Assembly: GCA_934045075.1 (NCBI GenBank)
Contig: OW203721.1
Location: 15,036,678-15,100,677 of the forward strand
Direction: 5' to 3'
Source of the DNA: Yponomeuta sedellus
Lineage: Eukaryota; Arthropoda; Insecta; Lepidoptera; Yponomeutidae
DNA: 64,000 nucleotides
Within the stretch, counting starts at the first letter, position 1. Each line of letters starts with the position of its first letter. The position numbers and the translations under genes are program-made. Of the stretch, positions 13,501 through 25,500 are shown piece by piece. Below the pieces are notes generated by a model. That model was not told the origin of the DNA and did no database searches. It was given only the letters and a program-made list of their open reading frames with translations.

Positions 13501-16500
13501 GGGAGGTGGTGAATGCTCATGCATAACAGCACGGACCCGGCCGTGCTGCCAATGTGGGACTCACAAGAAGTGCGCCTACCCACTAAACACCACCTTGGGA
13601 CTGGTTTTGGTCCTAGAGACCCCTAAACCCACATCGGGAGCGACCCCCCTCGAGGCCGAGGAGGGCGCACAGCGGAGCTCCCTAGCGGAGCGTCCGCTTA
13701 GAAGAGTTTATATTACAAAACTGCTATGAAAGAGCAGTGCCCCCCCTAGGGGGGACACTGGCAGAGGAGGGGGGCGCGTCTGACTGAGACCGAGCCTCTA
13801 GGAGGTGGTTCAGGTCAGACGACAATTTGTCGGGCGGGTCAACGAGTACGTTCCTGGGCCTGCGCACCAGGTAACGTGGGTCCGTCGTGGGCGGAGAGTA
13901 AGCCGCTGCTTCGCGGATCAGGGGGTTGGGATGTTCTTCAGCAGTGCTGAAGAACGTCTCTGAGAGGGACCTAATAAATTGCTGCATGGTTGGGATTTCC
14001 ATGTCCCGATGTAGGTCTGCGTTCCTGACGCACCAGTGAGCGTTCAGTGCCCTACGAATAAAAATGTTCTGTACCCTCTGCAGTCCGTACAGGGCTGAGG
14101 GGGACGCGTGAGCGAAGACGGGTGCCGCGTAAGTCATCACGGGACGAATGCAAACCTTATAGAGCGTTCGCTTGTTCCTAGCTGACATCCTACTGTGCCG
14201 GCCTATCATGGATGATAGGCGGCCTAGGTAAAATCGGGCTGTCCGGGTCACCTTCCGGATGTGTGGGACGAAAGTCAGGTTCCTATCTAAAATGACACCT
14301 AGGTACTTGGCGGATTTTTGCCAGGGGACTGGGGTCCCTAACATGCGAATGGGGGGGTCCTCGCCGAGAAACCGTCCACGCTTGTGTTCAAAACGCACAG
14401 CCGTGCTTTTCTCCGGGTTGACCTCGATGCGCCATAGTCTGAACCAGGCTCCTAGCTTATCGACCGCGGGTTGGAGTTTGCGGAGGATACACGACATCTG
14501 CCGACTCTTGCAGTAGAGTGCGGTGTCGTCGGCAAAAAGTGACAATTGGACCCCATCGCCGGGAATGGGAATGTCATTTGTGTACGAAATGTACAGGAGG
14601 GGGGAGAGCACGGAGCCTTGCGGGACCCCGGCTCTGAGCGGACGGGGGGACGAGAGTACCCCCTCGTGTCTAAAACGGAAGGACCGATCCTTCAAAAAGC
14701 TATATATGACGCGGACAAGTCGGTCGGGGAGACCCAGTTCGTACAATTTGTACACGAGCCCTGCGTGCCAGACCTTGTCAAAGGCCTTGGCGACATCGAA
14801 GAAGACGGCTACCGTCTTTTCGCGCCTAGGGAAGAAACCACTCAAGATATACTCTACTATGCGGTGGACTTGTTGAGGGCAAGAGTGCCTAGCTCGAAAG
14901 CCAAATTGGTGATGGATGATGAGAGGGGGTCCCTCTGACGGGAAGAGGTGGTTTCTCATACGAGTGAGAATAACTCGTTCGAAGAGCTTGCCCATGGCCT
15001 TAAGAAGGCTGATGGGGCGGTGGCTAGATGGGACGTTGAGGGGCTTCCCGGGCTTGGGAATGCCTATGACTGTCGCCTCTTTCCATGCGGATGGAAAGTG
15101 ACAGAGGTCAAAGCAGGCATTGAAGAGAATGGCAAGGAGGGTGAGCACCTGGCCGGGGAAGTTTTTGAGCGCTAGGTTGGCAATACCGTCCGCTCCTGGG
15201 GCCTTTTTACGTTTCAGTCTTTTGATAAAAAGCTGAATTTCGTCAGTGGATACCGCTATAGGGTCGTCGGTTAAGGGGAGGGAGGTCTTTTTACGGACCT
15301 CCTCCTCAACCTTGCCTATGTGAACTGGGTCTCTATGCTGGACGCTGGGAGAGCATTGAGCCTCAATGCTGTCAGCGAAGCATTCGGCCTTTTCGTCGTC
15401 CTCGAAGGCGGTAGTGCCATCGGGACGCATCAAGGGAGGGGTGTGGGTGATCGCGTCAACCCGAAGGGCCCTAGCTACTTTATAGTATGCTACGTGGGAG
15501 GGGGAAATGGTCTCCATGAGGTCACCCCAATTGGAGTTGCTCAATTCGGAGAGCCGCGACCGGACTTGCCGTTGGAGGACGTTTGCACGTTTCCTGTAGG
15601 CAGGAGTTGGGTAGAGCGAGGCCCTTCGAAGGGCGGCTCTTTTGGCCCTTATCAGATTTCTGACGTCGAGAGGGAGCTTACGGTCATGGGGCCGGGCGCC
15701 CCGCTATTTATACCAAACCCTATCATCCATCCCTTTCTAGCAAATATATCTATCTCACTCGCTCAATATATACCTATCCTTCTTTTACATATATGTCTAT
15801 CTCACTCGCACACTTCGAGAAGGTTCGATATCTTTCCATACCTCTTGGAAGTTTCCAGAATGTTCCCGAATGATCAAGTACGTAATATTATACGTATAAT
15901 CTCTCCACTCTACTTACTAATCTAGAAACTGCGGGAAGTACCCGGAAAGACATCGTAGGTACTAGAAAACCATAGAACGCTCCAGAATATCGTCTGGAAG
16001 TACCTAAGATCGCATCGAAGGTAATAGAAATACGTTCTAGAAAACTATCGAACATTCCAGAATATCTTTCTATCTCTGTCTTACAAAAAGCCATCTCTCT
16101 GTAGCACGTAGAATATTCTGGAAGGTTCCCTTCTCTACACACATGAGTAGTTATTACGTAATCTACCTGCACCTAGCATCTAGATTATTCTAAACGGTTC
16201 GATTACACTCTCGCCGTCCGTAACAGTATCCGTACGTGCTCCTCAGAACTACCGTGGAAACTCACTGAGTCGAAGCGGAATTGCAAACTGGTGGGGCATC
16301 GATGTGCAGAGCCAAAAGTGCTCTGCCTTATTAAGATGAAAATATGCAACGGTTAATATCAGTTAAGCTCAGTTAAGCACCTTGCTGATATTGTCAGATG
16401 CATCTTGTTACCAGCCATTAGCAAGCCGTCGCCACCATCTAGATCAGACCCGGCCTTTTCACTGAGTTCAAGAGTGAGTATACGGAGATGAAGATGTGTA

Positions 16501-19500
16501 GGCTTGCGGCAAAGTAAGCTGCCCACCGGGCCCACCGTGCTAGCGTAGTTATACTTAGTTGGAGCGGGGTTACTGAATTATTGAGTACTTACCGTAGCAA
16601 GCTATGCATTAAACCAACATTTTTATTGCATACATGCATTAGGATTCTGTGTGTCAGACCATCGATTTTCAGGGGCCAGCAATCGCCTTACCAAATGCAA
16701 TTTCTCACAAACATCAATCCTTTGTTAAGACACGACGTTGCCAAGAAAAATTTAGACCGAAACAAAAAGTCACTAAACCTTCTACAGACGGTACACACCG
16801 GATAGGTCAAGCCATGCGCAAAAAGTACAAGCGTGAGATGGACTACGTGTACGCCATCATGAACGACCTGGAGCGGAAGCTGGAGCGGCCGATCCGTGAC
16901 CTGGATGACGTACGCACCGTCATGGAGACGCTCAAGAAGATCCGGGAGCAGGAAGTCGACATGGAGCTCAAGATCGACCCAATTGAGGTGAGAAGCCTTC
17001 CTCAAGGACTAAATTAGTGTGTTCATAGTTATGTCAGTTGACTATCGTATTTTAACTTCTTTTTTGTCATATTCTTCACCAGTCCCATGAGACCATTGAC
17101 CAATCAATGACATTGGTTCAAATTGGTTTAAAAGTAAAATATACTGTTTGACTATAAAAGAAATTTGTCAATCTATGTCTGATTTTTTGCTACCTGTCAG
17201 ATTTTTTTTGTAACATTTTCAGAGTTCTCTAATAATTTTGTTATACATTTTGTTTCAATTTATTTCATTCTCCTTAATCCACAGGAGGCCTTCAACATTA
17301 TCACTCGCTACGAACTTCCCGTGAGCAAGGAGGATTTGGAGCAAGTAGACAACTTGCGCTACACGTGGCAACAGTTGCAGGCGAGTTTCCCGTAAAAATA
17401 GATAACTTATAGTGACCGACAGATAACTTACACAAACATACGCACAGTTGGAGTGTATTGTTTGAGAGAGTTGACCGATAGACTCATAAGAGCATTTTAT
17501 AATTTTTCGTTAATTTTAAATACCTGCAGGCGACCGCACTGGCGTCCCACGTACAACTCCTGCGTATGCAGCCGCAGTTCGAAGACGATCTGAAGACGAA
17601 CCTAGAGCGGTTCCGCGACGACAACGCAACATACTGCCATGAGTACCGGTATGCGGGGCCTATGCAGGCCGGCCTCACGCCGCGGGAGGCTTCCGATAAG
17701 CTCATGCTGTTCCAAGTACGTAAAACTACGGTCTAGCCAAATTACGTCGCGACCGGTCTGTTCGTTGTCGCTTGTCGACGGGCTTCTCAGACTAGTCTCT
17801 GACTTTGTTAGTATCCAAGGTTATTAAACTAAAACTTTCGTAGGCTCTGACACCAGGAGTCTTCTGATAAAAAATCTAGTTAATTAAACCCGATTCAAAT
17901 CAATAATATCTAAGATAACTTTTAGAGTACAACTTATGCAGGCTGGCCGAGGCGGGAGCAGTTCCAAGTATGTTAAACTAAATAAAAAAACATAACATTT
18001 ACATACAGGCACATACATTGTTTCTGGCCCCACACTAGCATATCCTGTGTCGTGGGAACCAGAAACAACGACATCACAAACATATAAACATCTAAGAAGT
18101 GGGCTTTTTTTTGTCCCCCGCCGGGATTCGAACCCGGGACCTCTTGCATGGTAGGCAGACGCGCTACCGGTACGCCACAGAGGTCGTCAAAGTTGAAATT
18201 GTCACCGAGGATTTCTCCGAGTATACTCTTAACTTCGTAAGCGTCCAATGTTACTTCTAAAACGCCCATTAGAGTACAACTTTTGTTCTAAGACATTTTT
18301 CTTCGCGTATCCATTTTTCTAAATTTTACAGTCTTATTTACAAGAAGTCGGCTTTTCGCTCTCTATCAATGTTGTTGCCCCCGGTAAATCATTTTTCTAC
18401 CAAGAAAAAGGACCATTAGAAGTAAAACTAACAGTATCTAGGCTTTGTAGTTTTGCTTTGGAATAATATTTCATTTAAACTTCCCTTCCAAAAGTTACGT
18501 ACGCATATAGATGCGACCTATATTTTAAATTCTTGATTGTTTGCTGGTAAGTATAGTCTAGGTTAACAAATAACAAGAGCGAAACGATCCAGTGTGAACC
18601 AGAATCTTGACCTCCGCAGAACCGCTTCGACGGCATGTGGCGCAAGCTACAGACGTACCAGAGCGGGGAAGAACTATTCGGGCTCCCCCACACTGAATAC
18701 CCGGAGCTGGCGCAGATCCGCAAGGAACTGAACCTGCTGCAGAAGCTTTATAAACTGTACAACGACGTCATTGACCGTGTCAGCAGTTATTACGACATAC
18801 CGTGGGGCGAGGTCAATATTGAGGAGATTAACAACGAGCTGATGGAGTTCCAGAACCGGTGCCGGAAGCTGCCTAAAGGGTGCGTCTCTTCTGTCTGTCT
18901 CCCCTTATATTTCTTTCTCTAACTTTCTTAGACTAAATAAATAACATCGATGTGCGAGGTTAATATGTCGAAGACTTTATTATTCTATCCAGAATTTTCA
19001 TAATTTTCATACACATGACTTAGTATTGAAAATGTCACTCAGCACGTTGATGCGGGCCAAACAATAGTGAGCAAAGAAGAAAAGTGAAAAGTTCGTGCAA
19101 TTATGTAGGTTTATTTATTTACTTTGTTTTATTTATTACACTTTGGTTAAATTTATTGTTTTCCTATTCTTTATTCCATTATGTAAAAGTAACTAACTTC
19201 GATTTCTATCAAAAAATACAATCGGATGGTAAGTACATTACAAAGCCAAATTATCACACAATTCATAATGAGATTAGAACGTCTTTCCTCCCTACGCTTT
19301 GTGGAGAAAGCTCAAGAGAGCAGGCGCTTTCTGCTCGTTCTAGGTACCCTCCAACCCTAACCCGCTCTCCGCTCGCTAGTGGTAGGATGATAACGTTGGC
19401 ATTGGCCGTGCCTTCTACGCCAGAGCTTGGCGCCAACACACTATTATTTACGATTTTAATCCAGTTTGAAGGAGTGGCCAGCCTTCTACGCTCTGAAGAA

Positions 19501-22500
19501 GACAATCGACGACTTCAATGACATGTGCCCTCTACTGGAGCTAATGGCCAACAAGGCGATGAAGCCGCGGCACTGGCAGCGCATCATGGAGGTCACCAAG
19601 TACGTCTTCGAGCTAGACAACGAGGACTTCTGCCTTAAGAATATTCTCGAGGCGCCGCTGCTGCCCAATAAGGAGGATATTGAGGTATTACACAGAGATA
19701 AGCTCGCCTTTGTACATGTTATTTCTTATGTAATGTCCTGATCAATAAAGTATAATCTAATCTAAGGTTAGGGAACGGCCGACTACTTACTTTTTGCTTT
19801 ACAATAATGCCGTATTGTGTGTGAGAGAAAGAGACAAATAGTCGTTGGAGAATAATTTAATAGTTTCTCTAATAAATAATCGAGATTTGACCCAGTTATT
19901 ATAAGAAAGTAACTGGATAAACATTCATCTAATTATTTTCTTAGACTAACAATACGTTAAGCAAAATTGTGTAAGAGAGAGAATGGCTGAATCAGAAAAT
20001 CAGGAACCCGTAAATTGTTAAAATAATATCTTTTTCATTTAGGAACTTTGGTATAGGGTTACCACTGTGTATTATCAAAATAGACACTGCGTAACATCAA
20101 AATAGAAATAAAAAAACTTTAAATAAGAAAAAAATAGCATTTGTCGTCAACATTAACTTTTAGTGTGCCAGTTACATGTAAGGAGAAAGTCTCTTACAGT
20201 CAGAAGCTTTACGTAGGATTGGCTAACAAAAAATCAAACATTATATACAAACTCTAACCGTTATAAAATTGATACGCTTTCATTTCGTTGCTTTAAGCCA
20301 GTTTGTTCCGAATCCTGTGGCAATAGTTGACTTTTTTACTTTGTACCTACCTTTCTCATTTATCAACCAGGACATCTGCATATCGGCGATGAAAGAGAAA
20401 AGTCTCTTACAGTCAGAAGCTTTACATAGGATTGGCTAACAAAAAATCAAACATCGAATCTATATACAAACTCTAACCGTTGTAAAATTGATACGCTTTC
20501 ATTTCGTTGCTTTAAGCCAGTTTGTTCCGAATCCTGTGGCAATAGTTGACTTTTTTACTTTGTACCTTTCTCATTTATCAACCAGGACATCTGCATATCG
20601 GCGATGAAAGAGAAAGACATCGAGGCGAAGCTGCGGCAGGTGACGAACGAGTGGTCGGTCCACGAGCTCACCTTCCAGACGTTCAACAACCGCGGCGAGC
20701 TATTGCTTCGAGGAGACACCACGGCGGAGACCATCGGCCAGCTTGAGGACAGCCTCATGATACTGGGATCCCTGCTGTCTAACCGGTGAGTCCAAACATC
20801 CAGGACCACCACATGATACTGGGTTCGCTGTTGTCCAACCGGTGAGTCCAAACGTTCAGGACAGTCTCATGATACTGGGCTCGCCGTTGTCCAACCCTCA
20901 CCGGTTCCGGTCCAACCACACGACCAGGACAGACCCACGATACTGGGCTCGCCGTTGTCCAACCGGTGAGTCCACACGTCCAGGACAGACCCACGATACT
21001 GGGCTCGCCGTTGTCCAACCGGTGAGTCCACACGTCCGGGACAGACTCATGATACTTGTCTCGTCGTTGTCTAACCGACGAGTTCATACGTCCAGGGCAA
21101 CCTCGTGATACTGGGCATACTGCTGTCAAACCTGCGTCATCAATGAGTCTAAAAAGTTTTGTATTCCAACTCTTGCTTACGTCGATATTTTTTCAACAAT
21201 TTTTTTCTCATTCCAGGTACAACGCGCCATTCCGCAAACAGATCCAGCAGTGGCTGTACGATCTGCAGAACACCAACGAGATACTCGAGCGCTGGCTGCT
21301 GGTGCAAAACATGTGGGTCTACCTCGAGGCCGTATTCGTAGGTGGGTATTTTGTCATCCATGATTCTTGTTACCATGTCAACGCAATAAATAAATACCTT
21401 AGGGTTTGGAAAAAGGTTACAAGTATCCTATATATATACCTTAGCCTAACAAGTTTTCCAAGTTTCATGACAGACCTTTTTCCCCAGTTTGAGTAACAAA
21501 CATTTTCACAAACTTTCACATTTAGAATAAAAGTGGGATTGAAAAATGTGTCGGAAGAAGATATGAAAAATGCGTGAACTGCACACAAACAGGTCTCCGG
21601 ATTTTTATACTGTACTATAGGTACATTGGGTGACAATTAGGAAAGTCGTTGCTGATACATGGGATTCGTTTTGGTCATCGTTTTGGAGTTTCTTTGTCCA
21701 TTTTCCCTCCAACATGATCTAGGTTTTGACATTTGTATTCTTTTGAACTCCGAAAGATTTATTCATAGCTAGATGAACTGGGCTTTGTTTCTATTCTTCT
21801 TTAAATAAACATAAAAACATGACGATTGTTTTATTATATTATTTATTATTTTATGGATATTTTATTGATTGTTTGATTTAAACAGGCGGCGACATCGCCA
21901 AGCAGCTGCCGAAGGAAGCCAAGCGGTTCTCGAAAATCGACAAGTCATGGCAGAAGATCATGCAGCGCGCTCACGAGACCCCCGGTGTGGTTTCGTGCTG
22001 CGTTGGAGACGACCTGCTGCGGCAGCTGTTACCGCATCTGCAGGTGAGACGGTCGAGGACTGACTCGTTTATAAGACCATGCATGTATTGTATACCTATG
22101 TTTGACAAATAAAGTATCTGTTTCTCGTTGAACTAGCTGTTGATACAAGAACGTCTTTTCCGACGACCTCGTCTCTAAAGCGCAATTTGCGGGGCCTTTC
22201 TCATATTACTACAGTGGTTTCGATTTAGTAATACGATTTGATATACCTACGTGGCAAAAACGATAAACCCACAGTTTTACAAGTAGGAAAACTCTGCTAC
22301 TTCGCCAATATACTTCGATTTGTCATAATTAACTTTGAATAGTAGTTTTATTAATGTTACGGGCTAGGGTTCTGGATTTGGATGTAAAACGCCAATGACA
22401 ACTTCTTAGGATTTATTCACGCAGGGTCTGGTCTGCAGGTCTTCACAACACGAAGTCCACACGTAGATTCCAATCGCAGGTTCAATCGAAGTCCAATGTA

Positions 22501-25500
22501 TCGCTGAGGTCGTAGGTTATCGCTCGTATCGCAGGTATGTTCGCTCGATGTTCACTCTTCGCTATTCCAAACGGAACTGACAACGCGCCGCGGCGACCGC
22601 TATTTATATCCGCCGGCAAGGATTCTAGAACATTCAAGTACGTACCTACACTCGGTGCACGCGGCAACGACTCTAGAACAAAGTCCTTGTCAAAGAGATT
22701 TGAACCTTATACTAGTGGACATACGAGTCACTATTGCTTGCAGCGTTTTATTGTTTACTAAAACGCAGCATGCGGCGACTATTCGATAGGCTTCCAGAAA
22801 GCTCTATTCTAGATGGTTCGGGATAGGACCGCGACACTGCTCCCCTCTTAGAGATGCTCGTCCCGAGCATCTTCATTACTGCCGTGATAAGAAGCTAAGC
22901 GGTCGATGTGAACCACTTTTTGTGCACCTCTTGGCTGCCGTTGAATTCGGTACGTCACGTCATTTAACCGAGTTACCACTTTGTACGGTCCCTCCCATCT
23001 TGTCTGCAATTTCGGAGATTTTCCTTTTCGTCGAGTTACATTGTGAAGCCAGACTAGTGCTCCTTCTTCGAAGCCGCTTGTATTTGCTCGGCGGTCATAC
23101 CTAGTCTTCATCTTTTCACTCGACTCCAATCCGTTTTCCCGTACTATGGCATGAATCTCTCGCATTTTCTCACGTAACTCGGAAATGTAGTCGTGTAGAG
23201 AACGTGAGTCGTCAGGAGGGCCTCCAGTCAGTAGGTCTACTGGTATTCTCAGTTCTCGGCCAAAATTTACACGCGCCGGGGTTACCTTCGTGCTTTCATG
23301 TTCTGCAGTTCGGTAGGCCAGAAGAAATGGCGGTATGTATTTGTCCCAGTCTCTCTGGTGCCTGTCAACGACTTTTGCTAAATGTCTCTCAAGTGTTTGG
23401 TTAAATCTTTCTACCATGCCGTCAGTTTGAGGATGATATGGGGTGGTCCTAGTCTTATGCATTCCCAATATTTTACAGAGTTCTTGAAATACTTGAGACT
23501 CAAAGTTCCTGCCTTGGTCGGAGTGTATTTCCAAGGGCACACCAAACCGGCAAACTACTTCCTCAAACAGCTTGGAGGCAACAGTCGTGGCTTCTTGATT
23601 GGGTATGGCGAATACCTCTGGCCATTTAGTGAAGTAATCCATAACTACCATGAAATACTTATTTCCTGATTCCGTTACTGGGAACGGTCCAGCCACATCA
23701 ACTGCAATGCTCCCCATGGCGCACCAACGTTATAAAGTTGCAGATTTCCTCGGCTTCTAGTTGGTGGGCCTTTCACCGCGGCGCAAGTAGCACACTTGCG
23801 GCACCAATCTTGCACCTCTTCTCGACAATGGAGCCAGTAAAACCTTTCTCGAATCTTTGTTAAAGTCCTTTTTACGCCCAAATGTCCACCTGACACGCCG
23901 TCATGTACTTCACGAAGGACATCTTGTACCTTATCTTTTGGGACAACTATCTGAAGATGGAACTCTCTGCCGTTAGGTATCTCCTATTTTCGGTAAAGTA
24001 TTCCGTTCCGAAGAATAAAACTGTCCCATTGAGCCCAGTATGCCTTGGTGACAGCACTAGTAGGAGCGACTTCGCACCATCTTGGCTTGTCCTCGCCTCG
24101 TTTCTTCCATGCGACAATGAGCCGTACATCTTCGTCATCTTCCTGTGCTTCTTTCATCGCCTCATCTTCCCAAGATCTCGAAGGACTCATTCTTGTCAAT
24201 CTCAATGGCAAATCCTTTGTCTCTTGTTTGGCACAGTGCTTGCAGTCTTCCGGACACGGCCTTCTTGACAGTGCGTCAGCATTTCCATGCGCGTTTCCGC
24301 TGCGGTGCTCAATAATAAAGTCGTACTCCTGCAGTTGTTCGATCCATCGAGCAACTTGCCCCTCTGGATTTTTAAATTGTAACAGCCACTTCAGGGCGGC
24401 GTGTTCAGTGCGAAGCGTAAACCGCACGCCGAGGAGATATTTGCTGAAGTGCTGTACTGTCTTTACCACAGCCAAGAGCTCCCTTCTTGTCACACAATAG
24501 TTCCTTTCAGGTTTCGATAGCGATTTACTGAAATATGCCATCACAACCTCTCTATCGCCCTGTATCTGCGATAACACTCCTCCGATCGCTGTGTTACTGG
24601 CGTCAGTGTCAACAATGAATTGGCCGCTAGGCTGTGGAAATCCCAAGATTGGGGTCTCGCAAAGACATTTTCTTAATTTTTGAAATGAACTCTCACATGT
24701 GTCATCCCAATGAAATGACTGCTTGTCTTCAGTCAGTCTGTGTAAAGGCTTGGCAATTTCAGAGAACCCCTTAACAAACCGTCTATAATATGAGCATAGC
24801 CCTAAAAATGCTCGCACTTCAGTCTTGTCTTTGGGAGTAGGCCATTTTTGCACTGCTTCAATTTTGGCTGGATCTGTCTGTATGCCTTCGCTGGTTATCA
24901 CATGGCCGAGATAGCTAATCTTGTTCTTAAATAAACTGCATTTCTTCGGATTTATCTTTAAGTTTGCTCCCATTATCTTCTTAAAAACTTGCTCTAGATT
25001 TTGTAAGTGGTCCTCAAAATCCGTACCCATGATTATGACGTCATCCAAGTAGACAAGGCAGGCTTCCCCAACTAATCCGGCCAGTACGCACTCCATAAGT
25101 CGTTCGAATGTAGCTGGCGCGTTGCACAATCCAAAAGCCATCACGTTAAATTGCCATAAACCTTTGCCAGTTGAAAAGGCTGTCTTCTCTTTATCCTTCG
25201 GATCAATTTCCACTTGCCAATAGCCCGATTTCAGATCTAATGTCGAGAACCATTTCATACCACTCAATGTGTCCAGGGTCACATCGTTAAGCCGTCGATA
25301 GTCTACACAGAACCTTGTGCTACCATCTTTCTTCTTTACCAACACAACGGGAGAACACCATGGGCTAGCAGAAGGTTCTATAATCTTGTTTCTCTTCATG
25401 TCGTCCAACATGTCTTGTACTTCCTTTTCTTTGGCAATCGGTATGCGCCTCGCTCGCTGACGAATAGGTCGCTCCTGTCCGGTGTCGATTTTGTGCTGAA

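Noticed and set aside
13264..16787. Missing exon between exons 9 and 10
   Set aside because: Phases match directly and the joined protein (VTELK + [15 protein letters not shown]) is continuous in the family order, so no extra exon is needed.
17991..18190. Possible tRNA gene (good box A and box B on the - strand)
   Set aside because: The same body follows in three copies in the window and no complete acceptor stem is seen; it is a tRNA-derived SINE.
20371..20400. Alternative first part of exon 15
   Set aside because: The reading from this acceptor stops after 23 codons and no donor precedes the stop; it is a duplicated decoy.
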